DNA from: JANLVJ01 sp031363945
Lineage (GTDB): Bacteria > Bacteroidota > Bacteroidia > Sphingobacteriales > Sphingobacteriaceae
Reading direction: 5' to 3'
Length of the DNA: 64,000 bases
Assembly (NCBI GenBank): GCA_031363945.1
Contig: JANLVJ010000078.1
Coordinates: 1-64,000, forward strand
This document shows, in pieces, positions 1 through 8,709 of the stretch. Positions within the stretch are counted from its first letter, which is position 1. The number at the start of each line of letters is the position of its first letter. The position numbers and the translations under genes were made by a program. Under the pieces are notes generated by a model. It had not been told where the DNA came from. It saw only the letters and a list, made by a program, of their open reading frames with translations, and searched no databases.

Positions 1-288
1 CATTTACCGTAATTCATCTTATGGCCTTATTAAAGCAGAGTAAATTCTTAAAAACGTAGCAGATAGGGTGAATGAAGGGTCATTATATTCTCATAGAACC
101 TGCCTAATCATTTTACAATAATCAACATGGAAAAATAGCGGCTTTATAACCGTTAGCAAAATAACTTAGAATAAGGCAATAGCTTATTTATTTGCTAAGA
201 ACATCAAATCAGTTGCAATTGGCTGGGAGGCATTCCTCATTTATAAATGTGAAAGTATTTTTTACAACCTACATTATAAATCATAAAT
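1..288. other. Gene-free left edge
   Basis: I see no open frame of credible length, RNA gene or repeat in this AT-rich stretch upstream of the tRNA terminator. It may be the intergenic tail of a gene lying outside the window. Confidence 0.5.
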
Positions 289-326
289 AAAAAAACCGCT
301 AACATTCTAATTGTTTGCGGTTTTAA
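289..326 (-). terminator. Rho-independent terminator of tRNA-Glu
   Basis: Read on the minus strand, AAACCGC(A)AAC pairs with GTTAGCGGTTT across a loop of about 9 nt (one mismatch), and the hairpin is followed by a T-rich tail. It lies just downstream of the minus-strand tRNA-Glu, where its terminator is expected. Confidence 0.7.
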
Positions 327-337
327 TTTCTATTGTG

Positions 338-409
338 TAGCCCGTAGGGGAATCGAACCCCTGTTTCTAGAATGAAAATCTAACGTCCTAACCCCTAGAC
401 GAACGGGCC
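338..409 (-). tRNA. tRNA-Glu (anticodon UUC)
   Basis: On the minus strand the acceptor arm GGCCCGT pairs with ACGGGCT (first pair G-U) and the discriminator is A. The anticodon stem TTAGA/TCTAG encloses the loop TTTTCAT, giving anticodon TTC (glutamate). The T arm is AGGGG-TTCGATT-CCCCT. The 3' CCA is not encoded, as the bases after the discriminator are CAC. A consensus promoter lies directly upstream and a terminator downstream, so it is probably a single-gene unit. Confidence 0.95.
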
Positions 410-429
410 TCTTTTCCCTTTGGAGTTTG

Positions 430-460
430 CAAAAGTAGAAATAAAATTCTCTTATCCAAA
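430..460 (-). promoter_or_regulatory. Bacteroidota-type promoter of tRNA-Glu
   Basis: The minus strand reads TTTG (460-457), exactly 19 nt, then TACTTTTG (437-430). This fully matches the Bacteroidota primary-sigma consensus TTTG-N19-TAnnTTTG. The -7 element ends about 20 nt before the mature tRNA 5' end. Confidence 0.8.
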
Positions 461-538
461 TCAGATTCTGTAATTATTTTTAATTCCCCATTAAATAGTC
501 TTAAACCTAGTTAATGAGAATTGTTACTTTAGCTCTCA

Positions 539-1732
539 ATGAAAACAGTCGACGATTATAACTTCCACGGCCACAAGGCACTTATCAGGGTAGATTTTAA
601 TGTACCCCTTGATGATAAGTTTAATATTACTGATGATACCCGTATTACAACAGCCTTACCAACTATAAATAAAATATTAAAAGACGGCGGTGCAGTTATT
701 CTAATGTCGCACCTGGGTCGTCCAAAGGGTGGTCCAGAAGATAAATACTCGCTTAAACATATTGTTCAAGCTCTATCAAAACTTCTTGGAAAACCTGTTG
801 AGTTTGCTGATGATTGCATCGGTGACCAGGCAATGCATATGGCAGCAGCATTAAAATCAGGTGAAGTTCTGCTACTAGAAAATCTTCGGTTTTACAAAGA
901 CGAAGAAAAAGGCCATGCAGGTTTTGCTGAGAAGCTATCAAAACTTGGCGATGTTTATGTCAATGATGCTTTTGGTACTGCTCATCGTGCACATGCTTCG
1001 ACAGCCGTTATTGCCCAGTTCTTTCCAGCTCTCAAGTTCTTTGGTTACCTGATGGCAGCCGAACTAAAAAATGCTGAGCATGTATTAAATCATGCAGCAC
1101 ATCCTTTTACGGCAGTAATGGGGGGGTCAAAAGTTTCTGATAAAATTGAGTTGATTGAAAAACTACTTGACCGGGTTGATAACCTGATCATCGGTGGTGG
1201 TATGGCGTATACTTTTGCTAAAGCATTGGGGGGTACTATTGGTAATTCATTGGTTGAAATGGATAAGCTTGGTCTTGCCCTTGAACTTATTGAAAAGGCA
1301 AAAGCAAAAAACGTTAAACTCCAGCTGCCAATCGATACTGTTATTGCTGATGCGTTTTCACCAACGGCTAATACACAGTTGAGCCCAACTGGTGCTATTC
1401 CTGATGGCTGGATGGGTCTTGATATTGGTCCTGAAACACGCGTGCTTTTTTCAAAGACCATTGCTGAGTCAAAAACTATTTTATGGAATGGGCCAATGGG
1501 TGTATTTGAGATGGAAGCTTTTGACAAAGGAACCAAAGCAACAGCTGATGCAATCGTAAAAGCCACTAAAAATGGTGCTTTTTCTTTAATTGGCGGTGGT
1601 GATTCTGCTGCTGCCATTGCCAAGTTTGGTATGACCGATGAAGTAAGTTACGTTTCAACGGGCGGTGGTGCACTGCTTGAATATATGGAAGGTAAAGAAT
1701 TACCAGGTGTAGCCGCATTACTGAAAGATTAA
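539..1732 (+). CDS. pgk: Phosphoglycerate kinase
   Basis: Cytosolic glycolytic enzyme that transfers phosphate from 1,3-bisphosphoglycerate to ADP. At 397 aa it has the usual bacterial length. The N-terminal substrate half has the family's RVDFNVPL stretch near residues 17-24 and SHLGRPKG near 57-64. MGGSKVSDK in mid-protein, NGPMGVFE and the glycine-rich IGGGDSAAA near the C terminus form the nucleotide half. The gene is monocistronic, with a hairpin terminator downstream. A weak -7-like TACTTTAG (525-532) ends 6 nt before the ATG, so the leader may be very short; no -33 element accompanies it. I see nothing unusual in the protein. Confidence 0.97.
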   Translation: MKTVDDYNFHGHKALIRVDFNVPLDDKFNITDDTRITTALPTINKILKDGGAVILMSHLGRPKGGPEDKYSLKHIVQALSKLLGKPVEFADDCIGDQAMHMAAALKSGEVLLLENLRFYKDEEKGHAGFAEKLSKLGDVYVNDAFGTAHRAHASTAVIAQFFPALKFFGYLMAAELKNAEHVLNHAAHPFTAVMGGSKVSDKIELIEKLLDRVDNLIIGGGMAYTFAKALGGTIGNSLVEMDKLGLALELIEKAKAKNVKLQLPIDTVIADAFSPTANTQLSPTGAIPDGWMGLDIGPETRVLFSKTIAESKTILWNGPMGVFEMEAFDKGTKATADAIVKATKNGAFSLIGGGDSAAAIAKFGMTDEVSYVSTGGGALLEYMEGKELPGVAALLKD

Positions 1733-1751
1733 TTAGTAAGTTAAGAAAGTC

Positions 1752-1785
1752 AACCCTGCTCTCCTACAAGAAGGCGGGGTTTTCT
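1752..1785 (+). terminator. Terminator after pgk
   Basis: AACCCTGC (1752-1759) pairs with GCGGGGTT (1774-1781), including one G-T pair, across a 14-nt loop, followed by a short T-rich run. It lies 20 nt past the pgk stop codon. Confidence 0.65.
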
Positions 1786-1962
1786 ATTAACTAACCAGTC
1801 GTAGGAATTATTTAATAGTAGGGTAGACCTTACTAACGCATTGTTCAATCAGTCGTTTTTAACTAATAATAGAGCCCAGCTTGACGCAGCTATCAGGTTA
1901 TTACAACAAGAATTTAATAACCTGAATATAAAACTGGATGAAAAACAGGAAAATCGCGGCCA

Positions 1963-3747
1963 CTACCTACTAATTTCTTTGATCTTTCCTTCAGGCAGAC
2001 TAAACTCAAGCCTGGCACATGCCGGGAAGTCTTCACGGTAATGACTTACATAAATCAAAGTTTTATCAGCTTCTGAACAGATCTCATCTACCAGCTTGAT
2101 AAATTGATACCGATGGTTGTCATCGAGGCCCTGGCAGGGTTCATCAAGAATCAACAGAGGCGGGTTCTTGATCAGTGAACGTGCAAGTAAGACAAGGCGC
2201 TGTTCTCCGGTTGAGAGCTGGTGGAATAAAATTTCACTCAGGCTTGTAATCGCTAAACGATGCATCAGGTTTTCTGCCAAATCAATCTCTTCATAGCTTG
2301 CTTTTCTAAACAGTCCCATTGTATCGCTTAAGCCTGACAGAATTGTTTTAAGCGTGCTCTGGTCTCGTGGAAAGAATATCTGCATCTCGGGTGATAAGAA
2401 GCCTATCTTCTTCTTAATATCCCAGATACTTTCGCCACTTCCTCTTTTGCGGTCAAATAGCACCAGATTTTGGGCATAGGCTTGTGGATGGTCACCATAA
2501 ATAAGACTTAATAAGGTCGATTTACCAGAGCCGTTTGGCCCGGTTAATACCCAGCGCTCACCTTTCCTGATATCCCAATTGATATCTTCCAATATTTTAA
2601 CAGTGCCATAGGCTATGTGAATATTTTTCATTGCTACCGCCAGCGTAAAATCTGCTAATCCGGTAGAATACCCGGAATTTAATGTAGTCAGATTTACAGA
2701 GTCAGGATGAATTTGCAAGGGCGAATTGATTTTACCTGATTCCTGCTGTTTTGGAGAACTGGTTTTTTCTAACTCTTGCTGTTTTTTAGAAGGGAACAAT
2801 TGCTTATTCTGGTATTCATTTAGAGAATACGACTGCCCCTTGCAAGCCTCAATTTCTAAAATATGCGTAACCGAATCGGGCATTTCTTCAGGTCTGCAAA
2901 TGATAATGATTTTAATACCCTGGTTTCTTAATTCAGCTAGCAGACTATAAATTAGGTCGCGATTCTCTTCATCAAGCCCAGTGAAAGGTTGATCAAGTAT
3001 GATTAGGTAAGGGTTTTTGATTAAAGAAAGGATGATCAACAGCTTTTTAGATTCACCATTTGAGAGCTGATTGATTTTTCTTTTGAGTAGCTCACGGCTA
3101 AAAAACTGGTTAAGCTTTAAATTGAATGTCTTGAAATTAAAAGGTTCATATCCTTTTAATTTCAGCTGTATAAACTCTTCAATGGTTGGCAAATCAGCTT
3201 CTTCACTTTGATTATACCGGCGTTGATAGTACATTTCATGAAAACCCCTAAAGAGAGCGCTGGCGTCAAATGATACTTCGGCAACATGGTCAGATGGTCG
3301 GGCTGGCCTTATCGAAGAAGATTTAGCTGTTGCCAGTGTATCTGGCCAGGTTACAGACCTGTAGGCGGTAATAGGAGCGGTAAGATCGTTCATCTCATCA
3401 TTTGTACGAAATGGTTCCATTGAACCAGTACTAATATGGTAAGGTTTGTGAAACCGAGATTGTACAGCATGAATTTTGTCAGAGTTCACAGATAGATCTG
3501 AAGTGGTTTCTGGGAAAAAATAATGAATCATCCCTTTGACCTGCATTCTTTTACCGCTTATTAAGGTTGATAAAACTGTTTTGCCGCAACCATTCGGGCC
3601 AGAAATAGCCCAAAAATCATTTTCCCTTATCTCCCAGTTCAAATCAGAAATGAGTTCTTTTTGGTAAGCATTTACCTGTAAACCTATACATTGTATGATA
3701 ATGCAATTTTTCTCACGCATCTTTTTTTCAAATCTTTTAGAATCCAA
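1963..3747 (-). CDS. Twin-cassette ABC ATPase, ModF-like
   Basis: A soluble protein with two ABC nucleotide-binding domains and no membrane segment, like the ModF/PhrA group. Cassette 1 has Walker A GPNGCGKT (50-57), signature LSNGE (228-232) and Walker B LIILDQP, where the usual catalytic glutamate is Q253. Cassette 2 is canonical: GPNGSGKS (403-410), LSTGE (511-515), LLILDEP (531-537). Cassette 1 carries a long low-complexity insertion (about 82-165), and the linker (about 318-350) holds an 11-residue near-repeat (KKQQELEKTSS, PKQQESGKINS). The family is often linked to molybdate, but no molybdate gene is nearby, so the substrate or partner is unknown. It is transcribed alone, divergently from the next gene. 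Confidence 0.85.
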   Translation of the reverse strand: MDSKRFEKKMREKNCIIIQCIGLQVNAYQKELISDLNWEIRENDFWAISGPNGCGKTVLSTLISGKRMQVKGMIHYFFPETTSDLSVNSDKIHAVQSRFHKPYHISTGSMEPFRTNDEMNDLTAPITAYRSVTWPDTLATAKSSSIRPARPSDHVAEVSFDASALFRGFHEMYYQRRYNQSEEADLPTIEEFIQLKLKGYEPFNFKTFNLKLNQFFSRELLKRKINQLSNGESKKLLIILSLIKNPYLIILDQPFTGLDEENRDLIYSLLAELRNQGIKIIIICRPEEMPDSVTHILEIEACKGQSYSLNEYQNKQLFPSKKQQELEKTSSPKQQESGKINSPLQIHPDSVNLTTLNSGYSTGLADFTLAVAMKNIHIAYGTVKILEDINWDIRKGERWVLTGPNGSGKSTLLSLIYGDHPQAYAQNLVLFDRKRGSGESIWDIKKKIGFLSPEMQIFFPRDQSTLKTILSGLSDTMGLFRKASYEEIDLAENLMHRLAITSLSEILFHQLSTGEQRLVLLARSLIKNPPLLILDEPCQGLDDNHRYQFIKLVDEICSEADKTLIYVSHYREDFPACARLEFSLPEGKIKEISR

Positions 3748-3802
3748 AAATAGAAATCATTGGCTCGTTATATGCTCAGTAATAAAAGAATGAACGATCC
3801 CG

Positions 3803-3833
3803 CTTGAGTCTTCGTATTTTAACGGTAATTTTG
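3803..3833 (+). promoter_or_regulatory. Promoter of the NIPSNAP gene
   Basis: CTTG (3803-3806), 19 nt, then TAATTTTG (3826-3833) match TTTG-N19-TAnnTTTG at all but the first base. A start site a few bases past the -7 box would lie downstream of the alternative TTG start at 3804, which supports the ATG at 3858. Confidence 0.7.
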
Positions 3834-3857
3834 GATCTTGTTAAAAAATTAAAAATC

Positions 3858-4637
3858 ATGAAAATCAGTACTTTTCTAGTCATATGTATGATGCTAGCAG
3901 CGCCAGCAATTTCTAAACAGCAACCAGGTAAAGGTAAGGCTGTCAATTATCGTTTGAAAATTTATCACCTGAAAGATTCTACAGAAATAAGCAGGGTGAG
4001 TGATTTTTTGAAAGATCACTATCTGCCTGCTGCGCATAGTCTGGGTCAGAAACAAATAGGCGTGTTTCTTGAAAAAAGCCCTGCCTTCGGGGTCAATATT
4101 TACTTGTTCAGCCCAATGTCAAGTCTTGATGAATTAAATTCATTTGATCAGAAACTGATGCAGGATAAAAAATATGCTGATGCTTTCAAAACCTTCAATA
4201 CGTACGATGGTAAAAACCCTTTTTATCAGCGGGTAGAAACCATTGTACTCGACGCATTTCCTAAAATGCCATTCATCGAATCACCCTTGTTAAAAGCTGT
4301 GAAATCAGCAAGGGTTTATGAATTACGTAACTATGAAAGCCCTACTGAAGAGATGGGCTTGAATAAAATAAAAATGTTTAATGTGGGTAATGAAGTAGCA
4401 TTATTCAAGCGATTAAACTTTAATGCTGTGTTTTATGCAAGTGTTATTTCAGGACCAAGAATGCCCAATCTTATGTACATGATAACCTTTGAAAATATGG
4501 CTGATCATGATGCTAAATGGGTTTCATTCAGAGATGATCCTGAATGGAAAAAATTATCATCAATGCCAGAATATCAAAACAACATAAATAAAATTGATGC
4601 TCATTTTATGACTCCAATGGATTATTCAGATTTGTAA
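3858..4637 (+). CDS. Exported NIPSNAP-family protein
   Basis: I chose the ATG at 3858 because it puts a typical signal peptide first (MKISTFLVICMMLAAPAIS, then KQQ) and a consensus promoter overlaps the longer TTG-initiated frame. The mature protein has two alpha/beta repeats of the dimeric-barrel NIPSNAP fold. The second (YELRNYESP, then MPNLMYMITFENMADHD and DPEWKKL) matches Bacteroidota NIPSNAP proteins well. The biochemical function of these bacterial exported forms is not established. The gene is monocistronic and convergent with the YncE-like gene, with a strong shared terminator between them. Confidence 0.85.
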   Translation: MKISTFLVICMMLAAPAISKQQPGKGKAVNYRLKIYHLKDSTEISRVSDFLKDHYLPAAHSLGQKQIGVFLEKSPAFGVNIYLFSPMSSLDELNSFDQKLMQDKKYADAFKTFNTYDGKNPFYQRVETIVLDAFPKMPFIESPLLKAVKSARVYELRNYESPTEEMGLNKIKMFNVGNEVALFKRLNFNAVFYASVISGPRMPNLMYMITFENMADHDAKWVSFRDDPEWKKLSSMPEYQNNINKIDAHFMTPMDYSDL

Positions 4638-4678
4638 ATAAGCCATTGATTCTTACTGATACAAATAATAAATAAGCG

Positions 4679-4749
4679 AAAAAAGGTGCTTTTATGCTTA
4701 CCCCAACATTCTACAGCAATTTGGGGTCAGTACATAAAGCACCTTTTTT
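4679..4749. terminator. Long bidirectional terminator
   Basis: AAAAAAGGTGCTTTTATG (4679-4696) pairs with CATAAAGCACCTTTTTT (4733-4749) with one bulge. The enclosed segment can form a second hairpin, CCCCAA...TTGGGG. The A run on one side and T run on the other make it usable from both strands, as expected between convergent genes ending at 4637 and 4768. Confidence 0.8.
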
Positions 4750-4767
4750 ATTTTAATGTTATTGAAT

Positions 4768-5784
4768 TTAATTCATTTTGTAAACCAATACCTTAAAAGT
4801 ACCTGGTATCATTTTTTTAGTATCAGCCGACACATCTGCAACGCTCAGGTAAATCTTATGCGTTTTTGTATCAAGGGCCAGCGTTTTTGCTTTGAACTGA
4901 GTCTTAAGTGTTTGGATCAATGAATAACTGTCAGCTGAATTCTGGCGGAAGATAGTTGTTGTTCCATCTCCATTCGAACAAAATATCAGCTTTGTTTCGG
5001 CATCAAAGGCAACAGCATCAACACCGGCTCCAATAGGTAGGGTAGTGATAACTTTTCCGGATAGTGCATCTACCACACTCATTCCTTTATTTTCGCGGCA
5101 TATTGTAAACAAACGATTTGTCTCTGCATCAAATGCGATTCCTGTTGGACCTCCACAAGGTGCAAGGGGAAAGTTTTTTACAACTTTCATAGTTTTGCTA
5201 TCAATCACATTCAGACTGTTTTTGTCTTCAAGGTTATTGTAAATTAAACCTTTACCATTTGATACAGCATATTCTGGACCACCGCCTAAATCAACAGTTC
5301 CGATTTGCTTCAGGTTATCAGGATCAACGACTGAAGAATTATTGCTCTCTCCATTAAAACTAAATACCTTGTTAGAAAAGGCATCATATATGATAGCATC
5401 TGGGCCTTTAGCAGTTACAGGTATTACTGAGATGATTTTTAATGTTTTCATATCAAATGCAACGACTGCGTTCGCACGGCCGTCAGTGATAAAGCCACGG
5501 TTGATACTATTTACCAATGCTATACCATGAACGCCTTTCATACCATCAATTGTACCTCTAAGCTTACCTGTATTCAGATCAATTACATTGACAGCTGTGC
5601 CATGTGAAACATAAAGTTGCTGGTTTGGCTGGTCAATACTTATGTAATCATAGCCACCATCACCAGGTAAGGCAATAGTCGTATCATATACGTAGGCATC
5701 TTTTGCCTGGGCATGAACTAGAAATGAAGAGGAGGTAAAAGCGGCTACTGCGAGCAGGCTTAAAAACTGTTTTTTTAATCTCAT
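4768..5784 (-). CDS. Exported YncE-like beta-propeller protein
   Basis: 338 aa with an N-terminal signal peptide (hydrophobic FLSLLAVAAFTSSSFLVHA, likely cleavage near HAQA). The rest is made of repeats of about 40 residues of the YVTN/YncE type: strands such as NVIDLNTGKLRGTI, VAFDMKTLKIISVI, NVIDSKTMKVVKNF and SVVDALSGKVITTL each contribute one propeller blade. Such proteins sit in the periplasm or on the surface and usually bind ligands; no catalytic motif is visible and the substrate is unknown. I found no convincing promoter upstream. Confidence 0.85.
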   Translation of the reverse strand: MRLKKQFLSLLAVAAFTSSSFLVHAQAKDAYVYDTTIALPGDGGYDYISIDQPNQQLYVSHGTAVNVIDLNTGKLRGTIDGMKGVHGIALVNSINRGFITDGRANAVVAFDMKTLKIISVIPVTAKGPDAIIYDAFSNKVFSFNGESNNSSVVDPDNLKQIGTVDLGGGPEYAVSNGKGLIYNNLEDKNSLNVIDSKTMKVVKNFPLAPCGGPTGIAFDAETNRLFTICRENKGMSVVDALSGKVITTLPIGAGVDAVAFDAETKLIFCSNGDGTTTIFRQNSADSYSLIQTLKTQFKAKTLALDTKTHKIYLSVADVSADTKKMIPGTFKVLVYKMN

Positions 5785-6058
5785 GATGGGTTTTTAAATT
5801 TTAGTCTGATCTACTAATATTTAAAAATCAATTAAAATTCTGGAGAAATACTGAAGGAGTAATTTTTTAACGTAAGCTTAATAATAAAGACATAGGAGAT
5901 GAATCTTTTCCAGGAAACTGGTTTTTTAATACTGAAACACAGATTGGTAGTATTTACGAATCTGTTCGTATAGCATCATATCGGTGACATCTTAGTGCCC
6001 ATTAGAAAGCTGATCAATCCTTCAGAAATAACACAGAATTGATATTTACTTATGAAGT

Positions 6059-6253
6059 ATGGATATAAATAAAGAACAGGGCTTTAATTATTCGCCATCA
6101 GAAATTGCCCGCTATATATATTGTTCAACAACCAGAGTTTTTAGTATCAGACTTGAAAATGGTAAAACAGTTTACCATGAGTCAAGTGATCCTGACCAAT
6201 TTTTAAACTGGCTCAGGCGGTATAAAATTCCATCAATAGCCAGACGGTTTTAG
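6059..6253 (+). CDS. Small hypothetical protein, 64 aa
   Basis: Unrecognised. The protein is charged, with no signal peptide or membrane segment. Its centre (FSIRLENGKTVYHE) and end (DPDQFLNWLRRYKIPSI) look like a compact beta-then-helix domain. It lies alone between a divergent propeller gene and convergent prfC. Ordered secondary structure and no competing gene on the other strand favour a real gene, but I cannot see a promoter or a strong ribosome-binding site. Confidence 0.55.
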   Translation: MDINKEQGFNYSPSEIARYIYCSTTRVFSIRLENGKTVYHESSDPDQFLNWLRRYKIPSIARRF

Positions 6254-6282
6254 ACCTGACATGCAACCCCGAATCATCAGAT

Positions 6283-7893
6283 TTAACGTTGTACCGTAAG
6301 TGAGTTTTTACTTTCAAAGTCTGAGGCAAAATGGAATTCTACTTTCGGAAAAGCCTGACTGGTCATTCTTAAATCCCAGTCATTCTGGGAGAAATAAACT
6401 GGCCGCTCTTCTTTGTCATAACCAATAGAGGCAGCTTTCAGCTGTATGAGTTTATTGAGCTCATTCTTATCTTCAGAAGTGATCCAGCAGGCTTTGAAAT
6501 AATGAACTGGCATCCAGGCACATTTAGCACCATATTCATGCTCTAACCTGAAAGTGATTACTTCAAACTGTAACTCACCAACCGTACCAATAATTTGCCG
6601 ATTTCCTGGGTTTTGAATGAATAACTGTGCAACGCCTTCTTCGGTGAGCTGGCGAATTCCTTTATCAAGCTGCTTGGCTCTGAACGGATCACGGTTTTCA
6701 AGCTGTTTGAAAATTTCAGGTGAGAAGCTCGGAATTCCCTTAAAATGAAGATTTTCTCCTTCGGTCAGCGTATCTCCGATTTTGAAATTTCCCCCATCAT
6801 ATAAACCCAGTACGTCACCAGGCCAAGCCTCATTGATCAGGTTTTTTTCATTCCCGATAAAATCAACTGGGTTGGTAAACTTGAATTTTTTCTGCTGACG
6901 GGTGTGAAAATAGAATTTATTACGCTCAAACGTGCCCGAGCAGATTCTGAAGAATGCAATACGGTCACGGTGCTTTGGATCCATATTGGCATGAATTTTA
7001 AATACAAAGCCTGTAAGTGGCGTCTCAGTTGCTTTAACCGTTCTTTCAACAGTCTCACGTTCATCTGGGCTGGGTGCGATTTCAATAAATGCATCGAGTA
7101 ATTCTCTTACTCCAAAATTATTAATAGCCGAACCAAAAAATACTGGTGCCAGCAGGCCATCACGGTAAAGTTCTGTATCGAATGGGTCATAGCCAATGCT
7201 TACCAGCTCAAGCTCCTGTTTCAATTTTTCTATTGCAGGTTGTGGCAAATAGGAGGCAAGAGCAGGATCTTCGAGGTCAGAAATCTGTATGATTGATTCG
7301 GCAACTTTTTTTTTATCGGGTTCGAATAAATTGAGTTCACCGAGGTATTTATTATAAACACCCTTCAGGGTATAACCCTGACCAATGGGCCATGATAATG
7401 GGCATAAGCTAATATTAAGTTTTGCTTCCAGTTCATCCAGCAGATCAAACGGATCCCTGCCTTCACGATCCATTTTATTGATGAAAATCATCACCGGAGT
7501 ATTTCTCAGCCTGCAAACCTGCATAAGTTTTTCGGTCTGTTCTTCCACACCTTTAACACTATCTACAACCAGGATTACACTATCAACAGCAGAAAGGGTA
7601 CGGTAGGTATCTTCAGCGAAATCTTTGTGGCCCGGTGTATCCAAAATATTGACCCGTTTGTCTTTATATTCAAATGCCATAACCGAAGTACTAACAGAAA
7701 TACCCCGCTGTTTCTCAATCTCCATGAAGTCAGAGGTGATCGACTGATTGCCTTTATTTCTTTTTACGGTAGCGGCAGCATTGATTGCCCCGCCAAAAAG
7801 CAGAAACTTTTCAGTAAGAGTTGATTTACCTGCATCTGGGTGACTGATGATTGCAAACGTTTTTCTTCTCTGTATCTCTGAATTTAAGTTCAT
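6283..7893 (-). CDS. prfC: Peptide chain release factor 3
   Basis: Translational GTPase that removes RF1/RF2 from the ribosome after termination. G1 is SHPDAGKST (about residues 17-25), followed by the switch region with RGISVSTS, G3 DTPGHKDF and G4 NKMD; the RF3-specific middle and C-terminal domains follow. I start it at the ATG at 7893 (MNLNSEIQRRKTFAII), which matches the family N terminus. An ATG eight codons upstream (7917) would add MQAGKTPP and cannot be excluded. 536 aa is the normal RF3 length. It runs towards the small gene at 6059 and diverges from the dcw operon. Confidence 0.95.
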   Translation of the reverse strand: MNLNSEIQRRKTFAIISHPDAGKSTLTEKFLLFGGAINAAATVKRNKGNQSITSDFMEIEKQRGISVSTSVMAFEYKDKRVNILDTPGHKDFAEDTYRTLSAVDSVILVVDSVKGVEEQTEKLMQVCRLRNTPVMIFINKMDREGRDPFDLLDELEAKLNISLCPLSWPIGQGYTLKGVYNKYLGELNLFEPDKKKVAESIIQISDLEDPALASYLPQPAIEKLKQELELVSIGYDPFDTELYRDGLLAPVFFGSAINNFGVRELLDAFIEIAPSPDERETVERTVKATETPLTGFVFKIHANMDPKHRDRIAFFRICSGTFERNKFYFHTRQQKKFKFTNPVDFIGNEKNLINEAWPGDVLGLYDGGNFKIGDTLTEGENLHFKGIPSFSPEIFKQLENRDPFRAKQLDKGIRQLTEEGVAQLFIQNPGNRQIIGTVGELQFEVITFRLEHEYGAKCAWMPVHYFKACWITSEDKNELNKLIQLKAASIGYDKEERPVYFSQNDWDLRMTSQAFPKVEFHFASDFESKNSLTVQR

Positions 7894-8167
7894 AGGCGGG
7901 GTTTTGCCAGCCTGCATTCGTAATTTCGAGAACTACGATTAGTTACGGACCTCAAAATCCAGGGCGTAACATTATGAAGACTTTTAGGCGATTTTATATA
8001 ATCTGCAAATGTATCTTAAATAATGGAAATTCATTTAAATCAGGTTATTTCTCGGGGTCGCGCCCATGGTTTGATTAGGTCAGTAATATGCTAAAAGCGT
8101 AATATTCTTAACATTCTTATTGCTTGACGATTAAAACACCAAATTCCCGAATTTGTTGAAAACTTTT

Positions 8168-8192
8168 GTGGTAAATTGTGGTAAAAAGTGGA
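8168..8192 (+). promoter_or_regulatory. Three GTGG boxes, likely MraZ operator
   Basis: GTGGT (8168), GTGGT (8178) and GTGGA (8188) recur at an exact 10-nt period, 44 nt before the mraZ ATG. The arrangement equals the known MraZ operator (direct G-rich pentamers separated by 5 nt), so the dcw operon is probably autoregulated. No full consensus promoter is visible; TACTTTTA (8202-8209) is a possible -7 box just downstream. The rest of the 7894-8235 intergenic stretch shows nothing I can identify. Confidence 0.7.
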
Positions 8193-8235
8193 GGAGTTTT
8201 ATACTTTTACACTTGATTCTAATTCAGGCCAGTCA

Positions 8236-8709
8236 ATGTCACAACTTTTAGGAGAGTTTGAGTGCCGTCTTGATCCGAAAGGGAGGTTAATGATTCCCGC
8301 CGGTCTTAAGAGACAACTGCCCCCTGACCTGGGTGATAAACTGGTAATAAACAGGGGTTTTGAAAACTGTTTGATACTTTATCCTTACCCAGACTGGCAA
8401 CGTGAAAGTCAGAAGGTTAACAGGCTGAATGTTTACAATAAAAAAAACAGAGAATTTGTAAGGTATTTCTATCGCGGTGCAACAGAGCTGCTGGTTGATT
8501 CAACAGGCCGTATTTTGCTACCTAAACCGCTACTTGACTATGCCGCAATTGATAAAGAGCTGGTATTATCGGCCTTTGGGTATAGGATTGAGGTTTGGTC
8601 AAAAGAGGCTTATGATAAAATGTTAACAAATGAACCGGGTGATTTTTCTGATCTGGCCGAAGAGGTGATGGGAGATAAAATTGGGGGAGGGGCAGATGAC
8701 ATATCATAA
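8236..8709 (+). CDS. mraZ: Transcriptional regulator MraZ
   Basis: DNA-binding regulator of the dcw operon, with two AbrB-like swapped-hairpin repeats. The first, LLGEFECRLDPKGRLMIPA, starts right after the N terminus; the second is around ELLVDSTGRILLPKPLLDY. I start it at the ATG at 8236 (MSQLLGEFE), the family N terminus. A GTG 16 codons upstream (8188) is open but lies inside the operator repeats and would add an unconserved peptide. 157 aa is typical. The stop overlaps rsmH by 14 nt. Confidence 0.93.
   Translation: MSQLLGEFECRLDPKGRLMIPAGLKRQLPPDLGDKLVINRGFENCLILYPYPDWQRESQKVNRLNVYNKKNREFVRYFYRGATELLVDSTGRILLPKPLLDYAAIDKELVLSAFGYRIEVWSKEAYDKMLTNEPGDFSDLAEEVMGDKIGGGADDIS
8683..8690 (+). 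promoter_or_regulatory. Ribosome-binding site of rsmH
   Basis: GGGGGAGG lies 5 nt before the ATG at 8696, inside the end of mraZ. This unusually strong purine tract decides for that ATG over the TTG at 8681. Confidence 0.6.

Noticed and set aside
1090..1623. 177-codon minus-strand frame in pgk
   Set aside because: It lies wholly antisense to a highly conserved enzyme; its serine/proline-rich composition is what reverse translation of such a gene gives.
1841..2041. 66-codon plus-strand frame between pgk and the ABC gene
   Set aside because: It starts with TTG, and its last third is antisense to the ABC gene. No family match, promoter or ribosome-binding site.
8188..8235. GTG-initiated 16-residue extension of MraZ
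   Set aside because: It lies in the third GTGG operator box and adds sequence outside the conserved N terminus MSQLLGEFE.
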